Origin: Alphaproteobacteria bacterium
Lineage (GTDB): Bacteria; Pseudomonadota; Alphaproteobacteria; Micropepsales; Micropepsaceae
Direction of reading: 5' to 3'
Assembly: GCA_017308475.1 (NCBI GenBank)
Contig: JAFKEU010000007.1
Location: forward strand, 186,001-250,000
DNA: 64,000 nt
The notes beneath the pieces were generated by a model. The model worked only from the letters and a program-made list of their open reading frames with translations, did not search any database and was not told the origin of the DNA. Both the position numbers and the translations under genes were made by a program. Of this stretch, positions 15,693-23,804 are shown in pieces. Each line of letters starts with the position of its first letter. Position 1 is the first letter of the stretch.

Positions 15693-16652
15693 ATGCAAAT
15701 ATCGAAGGCAGACCCGGTGTCCATCACTTCACCAAAGACAACCGCGCCGAACATTCTGGACAGCAGCATTCTGCTGATTTCAGACGATGACCCGCGTTGG
15801 ACCAAACTGGCCGGACGCGGCTATCGCGTCCTGCATGCGCGCAACGCCGAAGAAGCCACGGCGCTCTATTCCCGGGACTCCGACATCGCCGTCGTTATCG
15901 TCGATCTGGATTTGAAGGACTGTGACGGGCTCGCCCTGGCCGAGGCGCTGCACGAACCCGAAGCGAACTGGAATGGCGCCGAATTCCTGCTGGTTGCCGG
16001 GCGCGATGCGCTGCCCGCGGCGGTGCGGGCGATCAGGCTGCAGGTCCTGGATTTCCTGGTCAAGCCGCTGGACGACGATGAACTGGCGGCCGCGGTTTCT
16101 GACGCCTACAACGTCGCGCGCCTTCGGCGCTTCCAGCGCGAAGAAGCGCGGCAGCTGGAAAGCCTGCTCGCCGAATTCAAGATGCGCACCCACGCGGCCG
16201 TTTCCCAGCTCATTGCCCGCGCGCAGGGCGCCTACAGCATCGCCCCGTCCGCCCATCCCGCACGGAGCGCGCCGCTCTCCCCAGACGACCGGGCCCTTCA
16301 GGCATTCATCCGGGAGGAGAGCGAACGCGCAAGGCTGCGGGAGAAAATCTTCGGGCCACTGGTGCAGAACCATTCCGTGTGGATGCTGCTTCTGGCCCTG
16401 TGGGACTCCCAGCTTGCCGGCACCGAACTGACGATCAAGAGCGTCGCCTATTCGGCCGGGTTGCCGCTTTCGTCGGCCCTACGCAAGATCAACGAGTTGT
16501 GCGCCGGCGGACTGGTTCGCCGTCGGGGCGATCCGCAAGATGCGCGCCGCTCTTTCGTCGCGCTGACGCCGCAGGGCCAGTCCTATTTCGCGCGCTACTT
16601 TTCAGAATGGAGCGGAAGCCGCGAGTCCAGGAAGCTTGCGGCCGGCGAATAG
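15693..16652 (+). CDS. Response regulator with receiver domain and C-terminal winged-helix (MarR-like) domain
   Basis: Product of 319 residues. An N-terminal receiver (about 24-140) has the acidic pocket LLISDDDP, the phospho-acceptor region VVIVDLDLKD (Asp71 likely) and the conserved Lys in DFLVKPLDD. A helical linker of about 80 residues follows. The C-terminal winged helix (about 225-305) has LTIKSVAYSAGLPLSSALRKI and a wing GLVRRRGDPQDARRSFVALT, typical of MarR-type readers. This receiver-plus-MarR-like combination is less common than OmpR or NarL types. No kinase is adjacent in the same operon; the NarL-type kinase begins 120 nt downstream. Its targets are unknown, perhaps the nearby quinoproteins (inference). 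Confidence 0.8.
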   Translation: MQISKADPVSITSPKTTAPNILDSSILLISDDDPRWTKLAGRGYRVLHARNAEEATALYSRDSDIAVVIVDLDLKDCDGLALAEALHEPEANWNGAEFLLVAGRDALPAAVRAIRLQVLDFLVKPLDDDELAAAVSDAYNVARLRRFQREEARQLESLLAEFKMRTHAAVSQLIARAQGAYSIAPSAHPARSAPLSPDDRALQAFIREESERARLREKIFGPLVQNHSVWMLLLALWDSQLAGTELTIKSVAYSAGLPLSSALRKINELCAGGLVRRRGDPQDARRSFVALTPQGQSYFARYFSEWSGSRESRKLAAGE

Positions 16653-16681
16653 CGCCAACCAGGTTTTGCATCTGCGAGAAT

Positions 16682-16708
16682 GGCGGGATTCAGGGAAAAA
16701 TTCCCGCC
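16682..16708. promoter_or_regulatory. Nested inverted repeat between regulator and histidine kinase genes
   Basis: GGCGGGA (16682-16688) is inversely repeated as TCCCGCC (16702-16708), and inside it GGGAA-AAA-TTCCC (16693-16705) forms an alternative short palindrome. It lies 30-55 nt after the 15693 gene and 65 nt before the kinase start. It could be a weak terminator or an operator; nothing decides between them. Confidence 0.35.
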
Positions 16709-16772
16709 CCGCCGCCATGCGCTGCCCCGCCCGCATAGGCTATAAGGGACCCGATCACCGGGTTTCCGCCCC

Positions 16773-18089
16773 ATGTCGCTGCAATTTCGTGCCGTTTGCT
16801 GCATCGCCGCCCTTCTGATCCTGTCGCTGCTGGCGGGTGCGGCGATGCTGTCCCTGCATGCCCATGACCTGGTCGGGCTGGAGGTTCGCACCGCCTTCAG
16901 CGGGGCGGTGAAATCCGTCGGCGATACGCTGCGATCCGATGTCGAGCATACCGTCACGCTGCGCCAGGTGGTCGCCAGCTTCCAGGGCCAGCGGCATGTC
17001 CGCGCCGCGCTGGTCAACGAAAAGGGAAAGGTGATCGTGCAATCCCAGATCGGCCATATCACCGATCCCGCGCCGGCCTGGTTCGCGCGCGCCATGGCGC
17101 CGCAGCCACTGACGGCACGAATCCCCATCGCCCTGCCCCAATATCCCTGTGTGGTGGTGCTGACCAGCGATCCGCGCAGCGAAATCGCGGAAGTCTGGGA
17201 TCATGTGCGGGACGCTTTTGTCACGATGCTGCTGTTCTGCCTGGCCACAATGGCGGCCGTGTCGCTGGCCATCGCGGCGGCGATGCGCTTTCTGCACCGG
17301 TTCCAGGCCGGGCTGATGGCCATTTCCCAAGGCAGCTATGACGCCCGCCTGGAGGAGAAGGGACCGCCGGAATTCGCCGAACTGGCGCGCGGGTTCAATC
17401 ACATGGCCGGCCGTCTTTCCGCCTTTTCGCGCAGCAACCGCCAACTTTACGCGCAGTTGCAAGGTACGCAGGAGGAGGAGCGCGCCGGCATCGCCCGCGA
17501 CCTGCATGACGAGGTCGGCCCCTACCTGTTCGCCATCCAGGTCGACGCCAAGGCGGTGGCCGGGATCGGCACCCCCGAGGCGCAGCGATTGAGCCAGTCG
17601 GTGCGTGAGGCGGTGGGGCATATCCAGCAACAGGTCAGGGCCATCCTGCGCCAGTTGCGTCCGGTGACGCAGCTGGAATTCGGCCTGGAGCCCGCCATCG
17701 CGGACCTTGCAGCATTCTGGACGCGGCGCCATCCCCGGATAAGCTTTGAACAGGACATCCGCCTGCAAGCGGACCCGCCCCGGCAGCATCAGGAAACCGC
17801 CTATCGCATCGTGCAGGAAAGCGTCAGCAATGCGGTGCGCCACGGCAATCCTTCCCGGATCGGGATCACCATCCAGGCCACGCCCGCTCAACTGGCCGTC
17901 ACTGTGGAAGACGATGGCGGCGGGATGCAGGCCCAGGTGAATGAGGATATCGGGCTGGCGCGGGCGGGCATCGCCGGTATGCGCGAGCGCACCCTGGCGC
18001 TGAAGGGCCACTTTGGCGTCGAGGAGATTGGCGGTGGCGTGCGGGTTCGGGCGATCCTGCCCCTCAGCCGGGAGCGCGAACCGGCATGA
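16773..18089 (+). CDS. NarL-type sensor histidine kinase (MoxY-like)
   Basis: Product of 438 residues. Transmembrane helices at about 7-28 and 148-172 flank a periplasmic sensor of about 115 residues. Then come HAMP (about 173-225), the HisKA_3 dimerisation helix with phospho-acceptor His245 in ARDLHDEVGP, and an HATPase_c domain (QETAYRIVQESVSNAVRHG, VEDDGGGM, GIAGMRERTLALKG). The GIAGMRER signature and HDEVG box are typical of the NarX/LiaS/MoxY group. MoxYX pairs control PQQ methanol/alcohol dehydrogenases in Paracoccus, and two PQQ dehydrogenases are encoded just upstream, so a link is plausible but not shown. The stop overlaps the regulator gene (ATGA). Confidence 0.88.
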   Translation: MSLQFRAVCCIAALLILSLLAGAAMLSLHAHDLVGLEVRTAFSGAVKSVGDTLRSDVEHTVTLRQVVASFQGQRHVRAALVNEKGKVIVQSQIGHITDPAPAWFARAMAPQPLTARIPIALPQYPCVVVLTSDPRSEIAEVWDHVRDAFVTMLLFCLATMAAVSLAIAAAMRFLHRFQAGLMAISQGSYDARLEEKGPPEFAELARGFNHMAGRLSAFSRSNRQLYAQLQGTQEEERAGIARDLHDEVGPYLFAIQVDAKAVAGIGTPEAQRLSQSVREAVGHIQQQVRAILRQLRPVTQLEFGLEPAIADLAAFWTRRHPRISFEQDIRLQADPPRQHQETAYRIVQESVSNAVRHGNPSRIGITIQATPAQLAVTVEDDGGGMQAQVNEDIGLARAGIAGMRERTLALKGHFGVEEIGGGVRVRAILPLSREREPA

Positions 18090-18715
18090 GCCGCATCCTT
18101 GTCGTCGACGATCACGCCATCGTGCGGTCGGGGATCCGGCGCCTGCTGAAGGAACGCGAGAACACCGAGGTGGTGGAGGCTGCCGGCGGCGAGGAGGCCC
18201 TGGAGGCTGTCCAGGCCTCCGCCATCGACCTGATCCTGCTGGACCTCAATCTTCCGGCCGTGGGCGGGCTGGAGCTTCTGCGGCGGCTGCTGCGCGCGGC
18301 CCCGGGAACGGCGGTCCTGATCTTCTCCCAGCATTCCGAGGCCATTTATGCCGCCAAGGCGCTGGAGGCCGGTGCGCGGGGCTTCGTTTCCAAGAACGCC
18401 ATGCCCGAAGAACTGCTGGAGGCGGTGGACGCGATCCTGGCTGGCGGCACGGCCGTCGAAAAGGATATCCAGCGCGAGATGGCAATCCACGACGTGATGG
18501 AGGACGCCTACCTGAAGCCGCTGAGCGAGCGCGACCTGGAAATCCTGCGCTTGCTGGCGTCCGGCAACACGCTGTCGGAAATCGCGGGGAAGCTTGGGGT
18601 CGCCTACAAGACTGTGGCCAATACGCTGAGCCGTATCAAGGAAAAGCTGGGCGTCGGACAGACTTCGGATCTGATCCGCATAGCGGTCAGCCGGGGCCTG
18701 ACGGACCTGATCTGA
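18086..18715 (+). CDS. NarL/LuxR-type response regulator (MoxX-like)
   Basis: Product of 209 residues. Receiver domain 1-120 with acidic pair VDDH (8-9), phospho-acceptor Asp53 in LILLDLNLP and conserved Lys in FVSKNAMP. The LuxR-type helix-turn-helix is at about 145-205 (LSERDLEILRLLASG, LSEIAGKLGVAYKTVANTL, IKEKLGV). It is the cognate partner of the kinase at 16773 by 4-nt overlap and family pairing. Likely targets include its own region and possibly the quinoprotein genes. Confidence 0.92.
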   Translation: MSRILVVDDHAIVRSGIRRLLKERENTEVVEAAGGEEALEAVQASAIDLILLDLNLPAVGGLELLRRLLRAAPGTAVLIFSQHSEAIYAAKALEAGARGFVSKNAMPEELLEAVDAILAGGTAVEKDIQREMAIHDVMEDAYLKPLSERDLEILRLLASGNTLSEIAGKLGVAYKTVANTLSRIKEKLGVGQTSDLIRIAVSRGLTDLI

Positions 18716-18740
18716 CCCGCGCCTGACCCGCAAGCCGACA

Positions 18741-18767
18741 CCCGCCCCGGCCGCAAGCCGGAGCGGG
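18741..18767. terminator. Possible hairpin between convergent regulator and TPR genes
   Basis: A 10-bp stem with one mismatch (18741-18750 with 18758-18767) and a 7-nt loop, between convergent genes. There is no T run on either side, so it is only a candidate terminator or Rho-pause structure. Confidence 0.35.
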
Positions 18768-18784
18768 CGATGGCAGAAGGGAAG

Positions 18785-19372
18785 TCAGCTCTTCGAGGCC
18801 AGCCTGCGGACCACATGAAAGCGTGCCAGTTCGGTCTGGGCAGGCTGGAAGTCCGGCGCCAGAACCTGGGCGCGCAGATAGTCGCGATAGGCGGCCACAA
18901 TATTGCCGGATGCCTCCTCAGCTTCGCCGCGGTTGAAATAGGCGATGTGCAGGTCTGCCACATTCAACGCGATGGCCTGATCGAAATCGGCACGGGCATC
19001 GTCATAGCGGCCATTCGCCAGGTACAGCATGCCCCGATTGAGATAGCCCTTGGCCTGCCTGGGATTGAGCGCGAGACCGGCCGTATAGTCGGCGATGGCG
19101 GCTTCATCCCGGCCCGCGGCGGCCTGCAGCATGGCACGGTTGATGAGCGTGCCGGCGCGCGAGACCTGCGAGATATCGCCGGCAAGCGCCAGGTTGCAGC
19201 CGGCGATACCCTTCTGCAGGCGAATGTCGGAGACTTCCATGCGAGTCGTCTCGGCGGCGGACTGGAAACAATCGCCGGCCTGGCTCTGGCCAACCGATAT
19301 GACGCTGACGGCATAGGATGGCGCGGCGGTGAAAAACACGGCGGCGGTTGCCGCAGCAAATACAAGTTTCAT
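18785..19372 (-). CDS. Exported tetratricopeptide-repeat protein
   Basis: Product of 195 residues with a clean Sec signal (LVFAAATAAVFFTAAPSYA) and about three TPR units: around 75-105 (LINRAMLQAAAGRDEAAIADY), 109-142 (AKGYLNRGMLYLANGRYDDA) and 143-176 (YFNRGEAEEASGNIVAAYRDY). Two cysteines in the mature N-terminal part (DCFQSA, AGCNLAL) could form a disulfide. It is probably a periplasmic scaffold; no enzymatic motif is seen. The ATG at 19372 follows GGGAG. It is monocistronic and convergent with the response regulator. Similar small TPR proteins are common in Caulobacterales and Rhizobiales without assigned function. Confidence 0.8.
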   Translation of the reverse strand: MKLVFAAATAAVFFTAAPSYAVSVISVGQSQAGDCFQSAAETTRMEVSDIRLQKGIAGCNLALAGDISQVSRAGTLINRAMLQAAAGRDEAAIADYTAGLALNPRQAKGYLNRGMLYLANGRYDDARADFDQAIALNVADLHIAYFNRGEAEEASGNIVAAYRDYLRAQVLAPDFQPAQTELARFHVVRRLASKS

Positions 19373-19641
19373 ATTTCACTCCCTGATGCGGATCGTCGTG
19401 AACGCGATCCATCCAGAAGTAATTTTATCACCGTTCCGGTACAGCGGAGTAGAATTCGCACTTGCGCGAAGAACAATTACAAGACTGGCGCTAATTTGCG
19501 CGTGTACGAACTATGGTCAGTGGCGTCTCTGGCGCGCTGGTTTGGCCTTTTCCTGCCCATTGTCTGCGCAGGTTCGGCGCTTGACCAAATAGCCAGCAGC
19601 CGAACTGCGCATGGTCGGCCTTGCCGCGTCGCAGCAGCCCG
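19373..19641. other. Intergenic region upstream of the TPR gene
   Basis: 269 nt between two minus-strand genes, AT-richer than its surroundings near 19420-19510, so it probably holds the TPR gene promoter. No consensus EcfG element, terminator with T run or credible small gene was found. Confidence 0.4.
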
Positions 19642-21864
19642 TCAGCCCTTCAGCAGCGCCGTCGCCTCATCGAGCCGCGCCGCATAGGCGTTCAGCGCCT
19701 GGGCGGTCAGGCCGATGAATTTCGGCACGTCGCTCCAGCGTTCCTCGGTGATCGCCTCGGTCACGCCGGGCAAGGTCGTGACGCCATAGCCGATGTACCG
19801 GCCAGGGGCATAGATCAGGTTCTTGTACCAGGGCCTGCCGGGCAGCCCATCCTCGTTCAGCAGGGTCTGGTCGATGGTCTGCATCAGCGCCTGGAGCCTG
19901 GCGGCCTGGACCGGTGACAGCGTGGCGCTGTGCACCGCCAACGCCGCTTCATAGGCATCGGCGCTTTTCGTCAGTGCCTCGCCGGCCTGGTCGAGCGCCG
20001 TGAAGTCGAAATTCGGCACGGCCTGCAGCGGCACCGGCTCGCCATGCGGTTCGGTCGGATCGGCCGCGACGGCGTAGGCATGTTGCGCCAGCAGTGTCTT
20101 CTGTTCCTCGGCGGCCGCGCGCTGGCTGTCGGCCAGCTTTTCCACCTTGCCGATGTCGCCTGACATGGCACGCGCGAAATCGGCCGGATGCAGCAACGGC
20201 AAATTGCTGTCTGCCGCATACAGCACGGCGTGCCCGACCGTTTGCGAGAGCACCTTGCCGTATGCCAGTCCGGGGTCCTCGAAGCGGGTGTGATGCTCGA
20301 ACGTGTCATAGCGCGAATGATAGACGCCGCCGCCCATGGCTTCGCCGCCGAAACCGATATTGAGCGTGGTCACGCCCAGATGGTCCAGGAAGGATGAAAA
20401 GTCCGATCCCGAACCCGCTGCGCCGACCGGAAGGTCGCTGCCGGGATCGGACAGATGCTTGGCTTCGGCCTTGATCTCGGCATTTGCGCCGGGGGCGGCC
20501 GCCGCGGTCAGGGTTTTGGCCCTGACACGCGCGCCGACCGATACATTGGCTTCCGGGTCGATGACGCCGGCGGCCACGCCGGTCACGAATGTGCCCAGGT
20601 CCTGGTTGCCCGAGGCATGCAGGAAGCCGCGCGAATTGCCGTCGGTGTTGACGTAGAGTATCGCCTTCTTCTTCAACTCGTCGGCATGCAGCTCGGCCCA
20701 TTCGGTCGATCCCAGCAGCATCGGCTCTTCGCCGTCCCAACTGGTATAGACGATGGTGCGCCTGGGCCGCCAGCCCGTCTTCATCAGCGCGCCGAACGCC
20801 TTGGCCTCGTCCAGCAGCGCAACCTGGCCCGACAGCGGATCGCTGGCACCCTCCACCCAGCCGTCATGATGGTTGCCGCGCACCACCCACTGGTCCGGGA
20901 ATTGTGCCCCCTTGATGGTGGCGATCACGTCATAGGCCGGCTTGATGTCCCAGCTCGATTTGACCGCCAAATGCACCGGCTGCGTGCCGGGCCCGACATG
21001 ATAAGTGATGGGCAAGGCGCCGCGCCAGTTCGCCGGCGCCACCGGACCGGTCATGGCCGCCAGCAGCACCTTGGCATCAGCATAGGAGATCGGCAGTGCG
21101 GGGATCTTCAGCACCGATCCGGCGGTCTTGGGCGTCAGCCGCCTGGCGTCCGCGGTCGCGCCGATACCGGGCGTCAGCGGGTCGCCCGGATAGAGCATCA
21201 TGTCCATCGCCGAGCCGCGCTGGATGCCCTGGGGCGGCCGCATGGGCCCTTTGGGATAGACCTCGCCTTCGCCATAGCCGTCATCGGCAGGATCGGAATA
21301 GATCAGGCAGCCAATCGCTCCATGCTTGTAGGCCAGCAGCGGCTTGACGCCCCGCCACACCTTGCCGTAGCGGGCAATGACGATCTTGCCCTTGACGCTG
21401 ATGCCCATCAGCGCGAGTTGCTTGTAGTCCTCCTGCGTGCCGAAATTGACATAGACCAGCGGCGCCGTGACATCGCCGTCGCCCTGATAGGCAAGGTAGG
21501 CGGGCAGCGCGTAATCCCTGGCGGTGGCGCTTGTGTCGCCGGGGATGGGCTTTTCCTGCAGCGTCGCCTTGAAGCTTCCCATCTCCACCGCCTCGCTGAT
21601 CGGCGTCGGGAAAAGAACCTGGAATGTTTCGATATGGGCGTCCCATCCGAACTTGCGGAATTGGTCCAGCTCCCAATCGGCGATGAACTTGTCATGCGGC
21701 GAGCCGACCTGGTTCGGTTCGGACGAGGTCAGCTTCAGCCAGGCAAGCTGATCCCTGGAACTGAGCGCCGCATCGAATTTCTCCTGCAGCGGTGTTTCGC
21801 CCTGTGCCAGCGCGCTGCCTGCCAGAAGCATGAAGGAAAGACCGAAAGGAATTGAACGCCGCAT
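19642..21864 (-). CDS. Exported M28B metallopeptidase, glutamate carboxypeptidase II (PSMA/NAALADase)-like
   Basis: Product of 740 residues, matching the full eukaryotic-type architecture: signal (1-20), protease-associated domain (about 120-260), M28 catalytic domain (about 300-560) and C-terminal transferrin-receptor-like dimerisation domain (about 600-740). Zinc ligands align with human GCPII: His332 and Asp342 (GNHHDGWVEGASD), Glu379/Glu380 (SWDGEEPMLLGSTEWAE), Asp408 (YVNTDGNSRG) and a His in VYHSRYDTF. Such enzymes remove C-terminal glutamate or other residues from peptides. It is encoded downstream of a TonB receptor and two M20 peptidases, suggesting periplasmic trimming of imported peptides. 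A possible 10-codon leader lies just upstream. Confidence 0.9.
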   Translation of the reverse strand: MRRSIPFGLSFMLLAGSALAQGETPLQEKFDAALSSRDQLAWLKLTSSEPNQVGSPHDKFIADWELDQFRKFGWDAHIETFQVLFPTPISEAVEMGSFKATLQEKPIPGDTSATARDYALPAYLAYQGDGDVTAPLVYVNFGTQEDYKQLALMGISVKGKIVIARYGKVWRGVKPLLAYKHGAIGCLIYSDPADDGYGEGEVYPKGPMRPPQGIQRGSAMDMMLYPGDPLTPGIGATADARRLTPKTAGSVLKIPALPISYADAKVLLAAMTGPVAPANWRGALPITYHVGPGTQPVHLAVKSSWDIKPAYDVIATIKGAQFPDQWVVRGNHHDGWVEGASDPLSGQVALLDEAKAFGALMKTGWRPRRTIVYTSWDGEEPMLLGSTEWAELHADELKKKAILYVNTDGNSRGFLHASGNQDLGTFVTGVAAGVIDPEANVSVGARVRAKTLTAAAAPGANAEIKAEAKHLSDPGSDLPVGAAGSGSDFSSFLDHLGVTTLNIGFGGEAMGGGVYHSRYDTFEHHTRFEDPGLAYGKVLSQTVGHAVLYAADSNLPLLHPADFARAMSGDIGKVEKLADSQRAAAEEQKTLLAQHAYAVAADPTEPHGEPVPLQAVPNFDFTALDQAGEALTKSADAYEAALAVHSATLSPVQAARLQALMQTIDQTLLNEDGLPGRPWYKNLIYAPGRYIGYGVTTLPGVTEAITEERWSDVPKFIGLTAQALNAYAARLDEATALLKG

Positions 21865-21884
21865 CGTTCGCCCCGTTTTGAAGA

Positions 21885-21917
21885 TTACAGCGCGATGGTA
21901 ACAGCGCGGGCCTTCAT
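21885..21917 (-). other. Possible leader-peptide mini-ORF upstream of the M28 gene
   Basis: ATG at 21917 preceded by GGAGG (21925-21921) opens a 10-codon frame, MKARAVTIAL, with a TAA stop 20 nt before the M28 start and in a different frame. GGAGG is only 3 nt from the ATG, which is short. It could be a translational leader or chance. Confidence 0.3.
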
Positions 21918-22056
21918 CGTCCTCCGTCAGGCAATGCAATATTTGAAGGATTCCGGCAAATTTCGGTGCCGCGCGCGCGCAGCGTGCAGATATACTGCAA
22001 TGTACCTTGTTTATTACGATGAATACAGAATTCTGGCCCGGCCCACAAAGACAAAC

Positions 22057-22127
22057 AGCCGGCTCCGGGAGAGGGACATCCGAAGCCGGCTGGTGCCGGG
22101 ACAAAACGGCAAGCGCACCACTTGCCG
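22057..22127 (-). terminator. Hairpin cluster downstream of the M20 peptidase genes
   Basis: Two perfect hairpins on the minus strand after the M20 stop at 22173. The first is a 7-bp stem (22107-22113 with 22121-22127, 7-nt loop). The second is a 9-bp stem (22056-22064 with 22084-22092, 19-nt loop) followed by T-rich TTTGTCTTTG. The second is a plausible intrinsic terminator. The rest of 21865-22172 carries the M28 leader region and no other gene. Confidence 0.55.
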
Positions 22128-22172
22128 AGGGAATGGCTGCCGGCATGAGACGGCAACCAGCCGGCGGCGTCC

Positions 22173-23744
22173 CTAATCGGCCGGCGGATATTTGACGCCC
22201 AGCTGATCCAGATAGGTCGGATACTTGGCGGCGTTGTAGTAGAACGGCTCCATCAGCGGACGGTATTTCTCCATCAGCTCGTCATTGCGGTGGATCGCCG
22301 GTTCGTCGCCGGGCGACAGCATCGACACGTAATGCATGTCCTTGTTCTCGACATTCGTGAAGAATTCCTTGGCGTCGGTCACCAGCTTGGGCGTCGTCAT
22401 CAGGTCCAGCACGGTCATCGCCACCGCCTTGGCGCCCGCCACCGCGCCCTTATGGGCGATGGGCGTGGCCATGGCCATGGCCGAGAGGCGGTTGTGGAAA
22501 GGCACGCTCGGAATGTTGGAAGGAAACATCATCATCACTGTGGGAATGGTCCATGTGATGTCGCCCACATCGTCGGAGGCGCCGCCCGCCGCGTTGCCGC
22601 CACTGGCCGGTGTTATCAGCGGCATGATGTTTTCCGACAATGGCTGCAATTTCAGATGGTTCTCTGTCTGCACTGCCTGGGTGAAGGTCTGGTCGGCGGC
22701 GGTCCATTTGGGCATGCCAACCGCCTTGATATTCTCATACAGCGCTTCGGCCATGGGCTTGTTGCTGTAAATCGGCGCGGCCTCGCCCAGGAGCTGGTGG
22801 GTGACGGTGGTTCCGGTCGCCTTGGCCGCGGATTCGGCAATCTCGTTGCCGGTCTTGTACAGCTCGGCAACCGAGGCGAAGTCGTGGTCGCGAAAATAAT
22901 ACCAGACCGAGGCGGTGTCGGGCACGATGTTGGGCTGGTCGCCGCCGTTGGTGATGACATAATGGGTGCGTTGCGACGGCGGCAGATGCTCGCGACGGAA
23001 ATTCACGCCGACATCCATCAGTTCGACGCCGTCCAGCGCGCTGCGCCCGTCCCAGGGATCGGCGGCCGCGTGCGCCGTCTTGCCGTGAAAAGTGTATTCC
23101 ACCGAGACCATGCCGTTGCCGCCCATGCCCCACATGGTGCCGAACATCGAAGCGACGTGGACATAGATGCAGGCATCGACATCCTTGAACACGCCGGCGC
23201 GGACGTAGAAAGCCTTGGCGCCCAGCAGCTCCTCGGCGATGCCGGGCCACAGCATCAACCTGCCCTTGATGTGGTTCTTTTCCATCACCGCCTTCACTGC
23301 CAGCGCGGCGGCGATCTGCAGCGGCATTCCGGCATTGTGGCCCTCGCCATGACCAGGCGCGCCCGGCACGATCGGCTTGAGGGTCGCAATCCCCGGCACC
23401 TGGGACAGGCCGCGCAGGTCGTCTTCGTCGCTGCCCATGGCGATCAGCGGCCCGCCCTCGCCCCAGGTCGCTGTCCAGGCGGTGGGGATGCCGGCGATGC
23501 CGCGGGTGATCTTGAAACCGTTCTTTTCCAGGATTCCCGTCAGATAGGCGCTGGTGCGGATTTCCTGAAAGCCCGGCTCGCCATAGCTGAACACGGTGTC
23601 CACCATCACCTGCACAAGCTTTGCGTTGGCGTCGACATTGGCCGCCGCCGCCTGCTTCATGGCCTCAGGCGCGGCGGCGAAAGCCGGTGCCGCCAGGCAT
23701 GCGGAAAGAAGAAACGCCGTCGCGCCGCGCGGGATCGATTTCAT
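22173..23744 (-). CDS. Exported M20-family amidohydrolase/peptidase (AbgB-like), second copy
   Basis: Product of 523 residues with a Sec signal (FLLSACLAAPAFAAA) followed by an M20 dimetal hydrolase. Marks: DTVFSYGEPGFQE, TWGEGGPLIAMGSDEDDLRG, the His-rich metal site GHGEGHNAGM, LMLWPGIAEELLGAKAFY with the catalytic/metal Glu pair, VHVASMFG, and the lid/dimerisation domain from VSVEYTFHGKTAHAA. It resembles AbgB, the p-aminobenzoyl-glutamate hydrolase subunit, and indole-acetyl-amino-acid hydrolases, so it likely cleaves an amide to an amino acid. The ATG at 23744 follows AAGGGGG. It is the downstream partner of a close paralogue, 60 nt apart, both exported, which is unusual for AbgB-type enzymes. 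Confidence 0.88.
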   Translation of the reverse strand: MKSIPRGATAFLLSACLAAPAFAAAPEAMKQAAAANVDANAKLVQVMVDTVFSYGEPGFQEIRTSAYLTGILEKNGFKITRGIAGIPTAWTATWGEGGPLIAMGSDEDDLRGLSQVPGIATLKPIVPGAPGHGEGHNAGMPLQIAAALAVKAVMEKNHIKGRLMLWPGIAEELLGAKAFYVRAGVFKDVDACIYVHVASMFGTMWGMGGNGMVSVEYTFHGKTAHAAADPWDGRSALDGVELMDVGVNFRREHLPPSQRTHYVITNGGDQPNIVPDTASVWYYFRDHDFASVAELYKTGNEIAESAAKATGTTVTHQLLGEAAPIYSNKPMAEALYENIKAVGMPKWTAADQTFTQAVQTENHLKLQPLSENIMPLITPASGGNAAGGASDDVGDITWTIPTVMMMFPSNIPSVPFHNRLSAMAMATPIAHKGAVAGAKAVAMTVLDLMTTPKLVTDAKEFFTNVENKDMHYVSMLSPGDEPAIHRNDELMEKYRPLMEPFYYNAAKYPTYLDQLGVKYPPAD

Positions 23745-23804
23745 CGTCAGCCCCCTTCTGCGAAGAAACGCGGGCCGCCCCGACAAGAGCGGCCCGCCAG
23801 TTCA

